Part shown: one piece after another, positions 14,477 through 22,532 of the stretch | How the letters are laid out: every line of letters starts with the position of its first letter | How positions within the stretch are numbered: the first letter of the stretch is position 1 | Assembly: GCA_036271855.1 (NCBI GenBank) | Contig: DATAZV010000154.1 | Coordinates: forward strand, 1 to 38,343 | Length of the DNA stretch: 38,343 bases | Origin: JAQGMJ01 sp036271855 | GTDB taxonomy: Bacteria > Pseudomonadota > Gammaproteobacteria > Burkholderiales > JAEUOS01 | Direction of reading: 5' to 3' | Made by a program: the position numbers and the translations under genes | Notes under the pieces: generated by a model | Databases searched by the model: none | The model's input: only the letters and a program-made list of their open reading frames with translations | What the model was told of the DNA's origin: nothing

Positions 14477-15466
14477 TTGAAATCATTTTTTCAGGGCAGG
14501 GCAAGCGCCCTCCTCGGCTTGCTTGTACTGGGCATGCTCGGTTTGTCGGCGCCACCGCTGGGGGCCCAGCCCTATCCCAAGGGCGCGGTACGCGTGATCC
14601 TGCCATTTCCCTCCGGCGGCGGGGTGGATTCCGCCGGGCGCATCCTGGCGCAAAAGCTGACCGAAAGCTTCGGCCAATCCTTCGTCATCGACAATCGCGG
14701 TGGCGCCAACGGCAACATCGGCACCGAGGTGGCGGCCAAGTCGCCCAACGACGGCATGACCCTGCTGTTCACCGGCGCCGGGCTGGTGACCAACCCCAGC
14801 CTGTACAAAAAAATCCCCTACAACCCGTTCAAGGATTTCGACCCCATCAGCCTGATGGCCTTCGGCCCCAATGTGCTGGTGGTGCATCCCTCGCTGCCGG
14901 TGCATTCGGTGAAAGACCTGATCGCGCTGGCCAAGGCCCAGCCCGGGCGCATCGGCTTTGCCGGCTCCGGCAACGGCAGTACGCCGCACCTGGCCGGAGA
15001 ACTGTTCAACCACATGGCCAATGTGCAGTTGCTGCACGTGCCCTATCGCGGCTCGGGCCCGGCGATGGTCGGGCTGCTCGCGGGAGATGCGCCGGTGATG
15101 TTCCTGCCGGCAATCAACGCCGGGCCGCACATTGCCAGCGGGCGCCTGCGCGGCATCGCCGTGACCAGCAAGGAACGCCTGGAGGCCCTGCCCGACCTGC
15201 CCACGGTGGCCGCCTCCGGCCTGCCCGGCTATGAGTCGAGCCAGTGGTACGGAATATTGGCGCCGGCCGGCACGCCAGTCGAGATCCTGGATGTGCTGAA
15301 TGCGCGGGTGCAAAAAATCATGCAGACACCGGAAATGCGCGAACGGATGAAAAGCGATGGCTTGGTGCCCGCCGCCGGCAGCCGCGAACAATTCGCGCTG
15401 CACCTGCGGACCGAGACCGACAAGTGGTCGAAAGTGATCAAGGCTTCCAGCGCGACCATCGACTGA
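14477..15466 (+). CDS. Bug/TctC-family periplasmic solute-binding protein (2)
   Basis: This is a 329-residue Bug receptor. A Sec signal peptide ending APPLGAQ is followed by GAVRVILPFPSGGGVDSAGR, then VPYRGSGPAMVGLLAGD and SQWYGILAPAGTP. The frame is open from ATG 14456, but the TTG at 14477 has an AAGGAG site (14465-14470) six bases upstream, and the signal peptide then starts normally (MKSFFQGRAS). I prefer the TTG. It follows the hybrid kinase in the same direction and converges on the molybdenum-hydroxylase operon with only 23 bases between stops. It may deliver substrate to a shared permease, or present the ligand to the upstream kinase as the Bug protein BctC does for its two-component system (inference by analogy). 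Confidence 0.93.
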   Translation: MKSFFQGRASALLGLLVLGMLGLSAPPLGAQPYPKGAVRVILPFPSGGGVDSAGRILAQKLTESFGQSFVIDNRGGANGNIGTEVAAKSPNDGMTLLFTGAGLVTNPSLYKKIPYNPFKDFDPISLMAFGPNVLVVHPSLPVHSVKDLIALAKAQPGRIGFAGSGNGSTPHLAGELFNHMANVQLLHVPYRGSGPAMVGLLAGDAPVMFLPAINAGPHIASGRLRGIAVTSKERLEALPDLPTVAASGLPGYESSQWYGILAPAGTPVEILDVLNARVQKIMQTPEMRERMKSDGLVPAAGSREQFALHLRTETDKWSKVIKASSATID

Positions 15467-15489
15467 TTACGCGGGCATTTGGCGCCGCC

Positions 15490-16311
15490 TCATTTGAACG
15501 ACGACACCTGCCCCATGTGACTCACCGCCTGGCGCGCCATCACCATGATCAGGTTGGCGCGGTATGCCGGCGTGGCATTCAGGTCGTTCAGCAGCCCGGC
15601 CGCGTCGACGCGCAGATCGGCCAGCGCTTGCGCGCTGAAGTCCCGGTTCAGCGCGGCCTCCAGCGCGGTAGCGCGAAAAACGCCACCCTCCCCTGCGCCG
15701 GTGACGGCAACGCGCACGCCCTGCGCGGTGCGGGCGACGAATACGCCGACCAGCGAATAGCGCGAGGCTGCGCTCCTGAATTTCGCATAGCCCGCCGCTA
15801 GCGGGATCGGCATGCGCACCTGTACGATCATCTCGCCCGGCGCCAGCGCGGTCTCGAACAAGCCGGTAAAGAACTCATCGGCCGGGATTTCACGCCGGTC
15901 GGTGACCACTGTCGCGCCCAGGCCGAGGACACTGGAAGGATAATCCGCGGCCGGGTCATTGTTCGCCACCGAGCCGCCGATGGTGCCGCGATTGCGCACC
16001 TGCCGGTCGCCGATCGAACCGGCCAGGCCCGCCAGTGCGGGAATATGTTCGAGCACCTCGGCCGAGCTCGCCACCTCGACATGCCGGGTGGCGGCGCCGA
16101 TCAGCAAGGCCTTGTTTTCGGCGTCGAAGGCGATGCCGCGCAATCCTTCGATCGCGCCGAGGTCGATCAAGTGCGAGGGCCGGGCCAGGCCCTGCTTCAT
16201 TGCCGGCAGCAGCGTGTGGCCGCCGGAGAGATAGCGGGCTTCGGCGAAATCGGTGTGCAGCTTGGCCGCCTGCTCCAGGCTCTCCGGGCGCAAGTAGGTG
16301 GCGGGGTTCAT
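15490..16311 (-). CDS. Molybdenum hydroxylase, FAD-binding medium subunit (CoxM-like)
   Basis: The 273-residue medium subunit of a xanthine-oxidase-family enzyme passes electrons from the iron-sulfur subunit to an external acceptor through FAD. FAD-binding motifs are present: SGGHTLLPAMK (about residues 29-39) and RNRGTIGGSVANNDPAADYPS, split as usual around residues 107-127. The C-terminal CO-dehydrogenase-flavoprotein domain follows. Length is near the family norm. Its ATG overlaps the stop of the small-subunit gene by four bases (ATGA). It is the last gene of a large-small-medium operon, an order different from the classical cox medium-small-large order. Confidence 0.92.
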   Translation of the reverse strand: MNPATYLRPESLEQAAKLHTDFAEARYLSGGHTLLPAMKQGLARPSHLIDLGAIEGLRGIAFDAENKALLIGAATRHVEVASSAEVLEHIPALAGLAGSIGDRQVRNRGTIGGSVANNDPAADYPSSVLGLGATVVTDRREIPADEFFTGLFETALAPGEMIVQVRMPIPLAAGYAKFRSAASRYSLVGVFVARTAQGVRVAVTGAGEGGVFRATALEAALNRDFSAQALADLRVDAAGLLNDLNATPAYRANLIMVMARQAVSHMGQVSSFK

Positions 16312-16823
16312 CGGGCTTGCGTTTCCGGCTGCTTGCCGGCGCTACCTGCATGCATCTCTTCGGAGGCGGCGATGATCGCGCGAACGATGTTGTGATAACC
16401 GGTACAGCGGCACAGGTTGCCTTCCATGCCATGCCGCACGTCTTCTTCGGTGAGGGGTTTGCCGTGATGCTCGATCAGGTCGACCGCCGACATCATCATG
16501 CCGGGCGTACAGTAGCCGCATTGCAGCGCGTGCATTTTGGTGAAGGCCTTCTGGATCGGATGCAGGGTCTCGCCGCTGTTGCCTTGGGCCAGACCCTCGA
16601 CCGTGGTGACCGAACAGCCCTGCACCTGCACTGCCAAGGTGGTGCACGATTTCACCGAGGTGCCGTCGATGCGTACCACGCAGCAGCCGCATTGCGAGGT
16701 GTCGCAGCCGATGTGGGTGCCGGTCAGGCCCAGGCCTTCGCGCAGGAATACCGCGAGCAAGGTGTTGTCCGGCGTTTCCCGCGAGACTGGCGCGCCGTTG
16801 ACGCGCATCGATACGATGGTCAT
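16308..16823 (-). CDS. Molybdenum hydroxylase, 2Fe-2S small subunit (CoxS-like)
   Basis: This 171-residue subunit carries two [2Fe-2S] clusters. The N-terminal plant-ferredoxin-type cluster uses C40, C45, C48 and C60 (GCDTSQCGCC, then SC). The C-terminal helical cluster uses CGYCTPGM and CRCTGYHNI. The frame is open far upstream, but only the segment from ATG 16823 is family-like (MTIVSMRVNGAPVS). That ATG overlaps the large-subunit stop by four bases. Electrons released at the molybdenum site pass through it to the FAD subunit. The extension after CRCTGY (ending AGKQPETQAR) is a little longer than typical. Confidence 0.93.
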   Translation of the reverse strand: MTIVSMRVNGAPVSRETPDNTLLAVFLREGLGLTGTHIGCDTSQCGCCVVRIDGTSVKSCTTLAVQVQGCSVTTVEGLAQGNSGETLHPIQKAFTKMHALQCGYCTPGMMMSAVDLIEHHGKPLTEEDVRHGMEGNLCRCTGYHNIVRAIIAASEEMHAGSAGKQPETQAR

Positions 16824-19267
16824 ACAGTCACCTTCGAACCGGCAGCGGAATGCCCCGGTGAATTTTCTTGCCGCGCCGCCTTGGCGGCTTGTATCGCGGT
16901 CCAGATTTTCAGCGGCGTGGCCGGCATTTCCATCTCGACCGGCCCGCACACCGGAAGCAGCGCATCCTCGACCGCGCTCATGATCACCGCCAGTGCCTGG
17001 GTGGTGCCGCCTTCGCCGCCGGCCTTGACGCCGAAGGGATTGGTGGGCGACAGCACTTCGGCGATCTCCACCTTGAACGACGGCATGTTGTCGAAGCGCG
17101 GCATGCCGTAGTCCATCAGCGAGCCGATCAGGGGCTGGCCCGTCGCGGGATCGATATGGCAACCTTCCCATAGGGCCTGGCCCACACCCTGGGCGATGCC
17201 GCCGTGGGTCTGGCCGTGCACGATCAGCGGGTTGATGCAGCGCCCGACATCGTCGATGCTGGCGTAGCGCTTGAGTTCCAGGCTGCCGGTTTCCGGGTCG
17301 ATCTCGATCTCGCACATGCAACTGCCGTTGGGGAATACCGGGGTATGCATTTCGTTGTCGCAGCGCACGCGCAGGCCCGCTTTCAGCTCGGGCGGCAGCT
17401 CGGCCGCGGCTGCTTTAGCGGCGAGCTCGAACCAGGTCCAGGCGCGCTCGTCGCCCAGGCAGTTAAACACGCCGTCGTCATAAACCACCTGGTCCAGCGA
17501 CGCGCCGAACAAATGCGCGGCAACCTTGCGCCCGGTGGCGATCAACTCCTCGGCGGCCAGCACGATCACCGTGCTGGCATGGCGCAGCGAGCGCCCGGAG
17601 TGGGTGCCGCCGCCGGCGCTGACAATGTCGGTGTCGCCCATGGTGATGAACACCTGTTCGAAGGGCACATTGAGCACATCGGCCGTCACCTGCGCGAAGC
17701 TGGTCTCATGCCCCTGGCCGGCGGGCTGGGTGCCGATCACCACTTCGAGGGTCTTTTCATGCACGATGAGGTCGACCCGCTCTTTCGGCGTACCGATGGA
17801 GGACTCCACATAATTGGCAATGCCGATGCCCAGCAGCTTGCCGCGCGACTTTGCTTCCTGGCGGCGGCCCTCGGCGCCTGCCCAGTCGCCGAGTTGCAGC
17901 AGCGCGTCCATATTGATTTGATACTCGCCGCTGTCGTAGGTCGAGCCGACGGCGTTCACATATGGCATCTGCTCGCGCTTGACCAGGTTGCGGCGGCGCA
18001 ACTCGATGCGGTCGATGCCGGTTTGCAGCGCCGCCCGGTCGACCAGGCGCTCGATCGCATAGGTCACCTCCGGCCGTCCGGAACTGCGGTAGGCCTGGGT
18101 GGCCATGGTGTTGGAAAACACCGCCTGCGCGCGCAGGGTGGCCAGAGGAATGTCGTAGGAACCGGTGATCAGCCCCGAGCCCTTGCCCAGCGGCGAAAGC
18201 GAAACGCAGACACTGCCGACATTGCTCAGATTGTGGGCGCGCATGGCGAGGAACTTGCCATCGGCATCGATCGCCAGCGACACTTCCGTCACGAGGTCGC
18301 GGCCCTGGTAATCGGTGAGAAAGGACTCGGAACGTTCGGCGCGGAACTTCACCGGCCGGCCGATTTTTTTCGCCGCCCACAGCACCAGGCCCGATTCGAC
18401 GTACAAGCGGTTGCGCGTGCCGAAATTGCCGCCGACGTCGTAGGACAGCACGCGGACCTTGTTCGGCTCCACCCCCAGCACGTCGGCCACTTCGCGCTTC
18501 TGGCGCACCGCGCCGCCGCTGCCGGCATAGAGCGTATAGGCGTCCTTTTGCGGATCGTAGGCGCCGAGCGCGGCGCGCGGCTCCAGCCCAACGCCGGTGA
18601 CGCGCCCGACGTGCGACTTGAAGCTGACAACGTGCGCGGCGGACGCAAACGCTTTATCGGTCGCGGCCATGTCGCCGAAGCTCGCATCGACCAGCACGTT
18701 GTCCGCAATATCGTCCCACAGGCGCGGCGCGCCCGGCTTGGCGGCTTCGGCCGAGTCCGCCACCCACGGCAATTCCTCGTAGCTCACTTCCACCGCTTCG
18801 GCGGCGGCGCAGGCCTGCTCGCGCGTTTCGGCCACCACCATCGCCAGGGCCTCGCCGACAAACCGCACCTTGTCCGTGGGCAGCAGGAAATGCCGGCCGG
18901 TAAACACCGGGGTGTCGTTCGGGCCGCGCAGCTTGACGTCGTATTTGGTCGAGGGCACCGGGCTGTGCTGGATCGCCTTCAAGCCATCGGCGGCGCAATC
19001 GGCGCCGGTCAGCACAGCCAGCACGCCGGGCATTGCCAGCGCGGCGGTCTTGTCGATGGCGACGATGCGCGCATGCGGATACAGCGAGCGCACCATCCAC
19101 GCCCAGACCTGCCCGGGCAAAGTGAAGTCGTCGGTGAAGCGCCCCTTGCCGGTCATCAGGCGCACATCTTCCTTGCGCTGCAGGGGCTTGCCGATGGCCT
19201 TGAACAGCCGGTCGTTGATCAGCGGGCTGCCTTCGTTGCCCAGGGCGGTGATGAGTCGATCGTTCAT
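16820..19267 (-). CDS. Molybdenum hydroxylase, molybdopterin-binding large subunit (CoxL-like, not CO dehydrogenase)
   Basis: The 815-residue catalytic subunit hydroxylates an aldehyde, N-heterocycle or aromatic substrate with water. The molybdopterin regions include the segment with GGNFGTRNRLYVE, QPAGQGHETSFAQ and the active-site KAGGEGGTTQ with catalytic E752. The diagnostic CO-dehydrogenase loop AYRCSFR is here AYRSSGR: S395 takes the place of the copper-binding Cys388, so CO oxidation is excluded. A GGAGG ribosome site precedes ATG 19267. The NMT1-like binding protein lies 28 bases upstream and is likely co-transcribed. No coxDEF-type maturation gene is nearby. The substrate is unknown. 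Confidence 0.92.
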   Translation of the reverse strand: MNDRLITALGNEGSPLINDRLFKAIGKPLQRKEDVRLMTGKGRFTDDFTLPGQVWAWMVRSLYPHARIVAIDKTAALAMPGVLAVLTGADCAADGLKAIQHSPVPSTKYDVKLRGPNDTPVFTGRHFLLPTDKVRFVGEALAMVVAETREQACAAAEAVEVSYEELPWVADSAEAAKPGAPRLWDDIADNVLVDASFGDMAATDKAFASAAHVVSFKSHVGRVTGVGLEPRAALGAYDPQKDAYTLYAGSGGAVRQKREVADVLGVEPNKVRVLSYDVGGNFGTRNRLYVESGLVLWAAKKIGRPVKFRAERSESFLTDYQGRDLVTEVSLAIDADGKFLAMRAHNLSNVGSVCVSLSPLGKGSGLITGSYDIPLATLRAQAVFSNTMATQAYRSSGRPEVTYAIERLVDRAALQTGIDRIELRRRNLVKREQMPYVNAVGSTYDSGEYQINMDALLQLGDWAGAEGRRQEAKSRGKLLGIGIANYVESSIGTPKERVDLIVHEKTLEVVIGTQPAGQGHETSFAQVTADVLNVPFEQVFITMGDTDIVSAGGGTHSGRSLRHASTVIVLAAEELIATGRKVAAHLFGASLDQVVYDDGVFNCLGDERAWTWFELAAKAAAAELPPELKAGLRVRCDNEMHTPVFPNGSCMCEIEIDPETGSLELKRYASIDDVGRCINPLIVHGQTHGGIAQGVGQALWEGCHIDPATGQPLIGSLMDYGMPRFDNMPSFKVEIAEVLSPTNPFGVKAGGEGGTTQALAVIMSAVEDALLPVCGPVEMEMPATPLKIWTAIQAAKAARQENSPGHSAAGSKVTV

Positions 19268-19295
19268 CGGTGGATTGCCTCCGGCTGCGCCCGAT

Positions 19296-20225
19296 TCAAA
19301 GCGCCGCGATCACCGCTTCGTAATCGGACAGGGCCAGGTACTTGTCGACATCCGACAAGGCCGCCTTGCCGCTGCCGTAGCGCGAGCGCAGGTCCAGCAC
19401 CGTCTGCATGCCTTCGCGCAAAATCGCACCTTTGGGCGTGAGGCCGGAGCGCGGCGACAACAGGCTGTTCATCACCGCCTCGACCACGCCCGGCTTGATC
19501 TCCGGCATTTCGGCCTGCAGCAACGCGGCGGCGGCTGCGCGATTCGCCGGGTCCAGCGTCCATGCCAGGCCGCGCAAATAACCCTTGATGAAGGCGCGCA
19601 CGCTTGCGCTGTTCTGCGCGATCCAGGCCTGCCGGCCGGCGACAACACCGCCCTGGTACACCGGAAAAGCCTCGGTGCTCCGGCGCAGCACGCGATAGCC
19701 GGCCGCCTGAGCGATGCTGGTGAAAGGCTCGATAGTGATGGTGCCCACATGCTTGCCTTCTTTCACCGACTGCCAGCGTTCCGGCGTCGCGCCCACCGCC
19801 ACGCGCTCGTATTCCGACATCTGGAGCCCGAGTTGCGCCAGCATTTCGTAGAACACAAAGGCAAAGCCGGTACCGACCGCGTCCAGCGCCAGGCTCTTGC
19901 CCTTGAGTGCCTGCGCATCGCCGATGCTCTTGTCGACAATCACGGAAAGCTCCACCTGGGTGGCGCCCATGATGACGCGAAAGTCCACCGGCCCTTCCAG
20001 CTTGGCCGCACCCTGGCCTTCGCGATAGGCGACGATGTTGTCGCAGGCGGTGAAGGCGAGGTCGAACTCGCCGGCGTGAAAGGCCTGTATTTGGTAGACC
20101 GAACTCGGCGTGGTCGTCAGGGTCACCTGCAAATCCTGCTCGGCGAAGTAACCCTGCTTGTGAGCCGCGAATACGGGCAGATTGGGAGCGCCGGGAAAGG
20201 CGATGATTCTTAATGCGTTGGACAT
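19296..20225 (-). CDS. NMT1/SsuA-like ABC substrate-binding-type protein without signal peptide
   Basis: The 309-residue protein has the NMT1/THI5 (nitrate, sulfonate, taurine) binding fold: FAAHKQGYFAEQDLQV near residue 20-35, FDLAFTACDNIVAYREG, LKGKSLALDAVGTGFAF and EGKHVGTITIEPFTS. The N-terminus MSNALRIIAFPGAPNL is not a signal peptide, and the frame offers no upstream signal sequence, so the product appears cytoplasmic. No ABC permease or ATPase gene lies nearby. It is the probable first gene of the molybdenum-hydroxylase operon (28-base gap). It may hold substrate or a cofactor precursor for the enzyme, or be a sensory or enzymatic relative of THI5 (inference). Confidence 0.8.
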   Translation of the reverse strand: MSNALRIIAFPGAPNLPVFAAHKQGYFAEQDLQVTLTTTPSSVYQIQAFHAGEFDLAFTACDNIVAYREGQGAAKLEGPVDFRVIMGATQVELSVIVDKSIGDAQALKGKSLALDAVGTGFAFVFYEMLAQLGLQMSEYERVAVGATPERWQSVKEGKHVGTITIEPFTSIAQAAGYRVLRRSTEAFPVYQGGVVAGRQAWIAQNSASVRAFIKGYLRGLAWTLDPANRAAAAALLQAEMPEIKPGVVEAVMNSLLSPRSGLTPKGAILREGMQTVLDLRSRYGSGKAALSDVDKYLALSDYEAVIAAL

Positions 20226-20348
20226 TTCGGTTCCGGAAGAAAACTGCCTGCGCGCATGCTCGGCGGGAGAATCCTCGCCACAAGGCCTTGCGCATTATGC
20301 CAGTTCATTCGGGTAATCTTCCGGCATCGGCATGGTCCGCGCGATGCC

Positions 20349-22532
20349 TCACTCCACCACGTTCGAGGGGTGATCGAGCAAACGCCCCAGCAATGCATCG
20401 AGCTTCTCCGGGTCGACCGGCTTATGCAGCAGATCGCAGCCGGCCAGGCGCGCTTCCTGCAAGACCTCCGGACGCAAATCGCCGGTAAGCAGGATCGCCG
20501 GAATGACGCTGCGCAACTCGGCACGGATGGCCTGAATCGCGTCGACCCCTGTTTGCATGCCGTTGAGGCGATAGTCGGCCAGGATCGCCTGCGGCAACTG
20601 GGCGCGGCCCTGCAGGATGGCAAGCGCCTTTTGCGCGCTGGCGGCGAGCAGCGGCTGATAGCCGAGCTGGCGCAGGAACAACTCGGTGCTCTGCAGCACG
20701 GTGGGGTCATCGTCGAGCACTAGGATGGCGGCGGCATGCGTGGCGGCGGGCGCCTGCGGCACCGCCGGCGCCCGCGGCATGGCGGCCGTCAGCCCCACCT
20801 CCACCTCGAACACCGAGCCCTTGCCGTAGCGCGAGCGCACCCGCACCGGATGGCCCAGCAGCCGTGAAATACGCTCGACGATCGCCAGGCCGAGGCCCAG
20901 GCCGAGCGCGCGGTCGCGCCCCGGATTGTTGAGTTGGTAATACTCTTCGAAGATGTTGTCCAGTTCGGCCGCGGGAATGCCGGCCCCGGTGTCCCATACC
21001 TGGATCAGCACCAGGCTTGCGCGTAGCCGGCAGCCCACCAGGATGCCGCCGCTGCGGGTGTGGTTGGCGGCGTTGCTCAGCAGATTGCGCAGGATCGCCA
21101 TCACCAGGGCCGGGTCGGTCAGCACCGCCGCGTTGGCCGGCGCGCGCCGCCGCGGCGAGCGCACCCGCAGGCGCAGGCCCTTGATTTCGATCTGCGTGCG
21201 GAATTCGTTGTCCAGGCGCTCCAGCAGGTCGGCCAGGAGGACGGGTTGCGGATTCGGCGTGACCGCGCCGGCATCCAGCTTCGACAGGTCGAGCAGGCTG
21301 TCGAGCAATTCCTTGAGGGCGAAGATCGAGGCTTCCATCGGCTTGATGATGCTGGCGCTGGCGGTGTCGCCATGGCGGCGCTTGAGTACCGAGGTGAGCA
21401 AGAGCAGGGATTGCAGCGGCTGGCGCAGGTCATGGCTGACGGCGGCGAGAAAGCGGCCCTTCGATGCATTGGCGGCCTCGGCCTGCGCGGTGGCAGCGGT
21501 GAGCATGGCATCGCGCTCGATCAGCTTTTGCGCCGACAGCAAGGCACGTGAACGGCCGCGCATGAAAAACCAGGTGAAAAACGATAGTCCGATGGCGGCG
21601 CCGATGCCGGCGTTGGCAATCAACCGGGTCTTGCCGATCACCAGCGGCGAAACCAGGTCGGGCAGCGAGCGGACGGTAATCGTCCAGGTGTAGCCGCCGA
21701 TGTCGATGCTGCGGGAGTCGTTGAGCAGGCGCACCGCCGATTCGCCGCCGACCCGGTCGCGATCGGAATCGAACAGCTCATTGCCCTCCGGCAAGGTAGC
21801 GTCGTCGACCACTTCCACCGCCACTTCGGCGCCGCGCGGGCCGATCAGGCTTTCGGTCAGGGTATCGAGATCGAAGGTGGCGTAGACCCAGCCGGTGAGA
21901 TTGGCGCGCCGATCGTCGGCGCCGAGGATCAGCGCGCCCTTGCGATATACCGGCAGGTACATGCGCATGCCGGTCTGCGCGGCCCCGGCATCCTCGTCGA
22001 GCAGCTTGACCTTGTTGGAAATGGCGACCTTGCCGGTGTCCCGCGCCAATTGCATCGCATCGCGACGCACCACATCGGCGAAATTGTCGTAGCCCAAGGC
22101 TTTCTGGCCGGCCCCGGTCACCGACTCGAGATAAATCACCGGGCAGCGCGGGCGCTCCTTGCCCGCTCCCGGCTGCAGGCTGCAATACCCCACCTCCTGG
22201 ATCCCGGGGTAGTTGCCTTTCAACTGAAGGTTGTCGATGAAACCGTGGAATTGGTCGCGCCCGACCTTGCCTGCGGCCTGGAACAGGCCGTCGGTGGCGT
22301 GCAGCACCTGCTCGTAGGAACGCATGCGCTGCTCGATGCGCATGATTGCCTCGCGGGTGCGGAAGTCGAAATTGGTGCGGGTCTCGCGCTCGATGTTGCG
22401 CCACTCCTGCTGCCACAGCTGATAGGTGACGGCCAGGATGGCGGCCAGCACCAGCAGCGGAATGGCATAACCCAGCAGCCCCCAGCTGCGCAACCAGGGT
22501 GCTGTCCGCATCTGCGGGAGCGCCGTGGTCAT
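20349..22532 (-). CDS. CHASE-domain hybrid sensor histidine kinase
   Basis: This 727-residue membrane kinase has TM1 at about residues 18-40 (GYAIPLLVLAAILAV). A periplasmic CHASE domain follows (about 75-260, with NYPGIQEVGYC and FATFDLDTLTE-like FDLDTLTE), then TM2 at about 303-322. HisKA is present with H367 in SHDLRQPLQS. The ATPase domain has NLLSNAANHT, DTGAGIP and GLGLGLAIVERIS. The C-terminal receiver has D653 in ILADYRLNG and K in LHKPVDPEK. This kinase class often ends in a receiver and uses separate LuxR-type regulators, none of which is present here. Its ATG overlaps the stop of the upstream binding-protein gene by four bases, so the two are translationally coupled. The next gene (NMT1-like) starts 123 bases downstream. 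Confidence 0.92.
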   Translation of the reverse strand: MTTALPQMRTAPWLRSWGLLGYAIPLLVLAAILAVTYQLWQQEWRNIERETRTNFDFRTREAIMRIEQRMRSYEQVLHATDGLFQAAGKVGRDQFHGFIDNLQLKGNYPGIQEVGYCSLQPGAGKERPRCPVIYLESVTGAGQKALGYDNFADVVRRDAMQLARDTGKVAISNKVKLLDEDAGAAQTGMRMYLPVYRKGALILGADDRRANLTGWVYATFDLDTLTESLIGPRGAEVAVEVVDDATLPEGNELFDSDRDRVGGESAVRLLNDSRSIDIGGYTWTITVRSLPDLVSPLVIGKTRLIANAGIGAAIGLSFFTWFFMRGRSRALLSAQKLIERDAMLTAATAQAEAANASKGRFLAAVSHDLRQPLQSLLLLTSVLKRRHGDTASASIIKPMEASIFALKELLDSLLDLSKLDAGAVTPNPQPVLLADLLERLDNEFRTQIEIKGLRLRVRSPRRRAPANAAVLTDPALVMAILRNLLSNAANHTRSGGILVGCRLRASLVLIQVWDTGAGIPAAELDNIFEEYYQLNNPGRDRALGLGLGLAIVERISRLLGHPVRVRSRYGKGSVFEVEVGLTAAMPRAPAVPQAPAATHAAAILVLDDDPTVLQSTELFLRQLGYQPLLAASAQKALAILQGRAQLPQAILADYRLNGMQTGVDAIQAIRAELRSVIPAILLTGDLRPEVLQEARLAGCDLLHKPVDPEKLDALLGRLLDHPSNVVE

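Noticed and set aside
16820..19267. Calling the molybdenum hydroxylase a carbon monoxide dehydrogenase
   Set aside because: The essential copper-binding Cys in AYRCSFR is Ser here (AYRSSGR), and the cox accessory genes are missing.
17204..19441. A 745-codon open frame on the plus strand opposite the molybdenum-hydroxylase large subunit
   Set aside because: It is His/Gly/Arg/Ala-rich with no family pattern, while the minus strand encodes a complete conserved enzyme. It is a GC-driven shadow frame.
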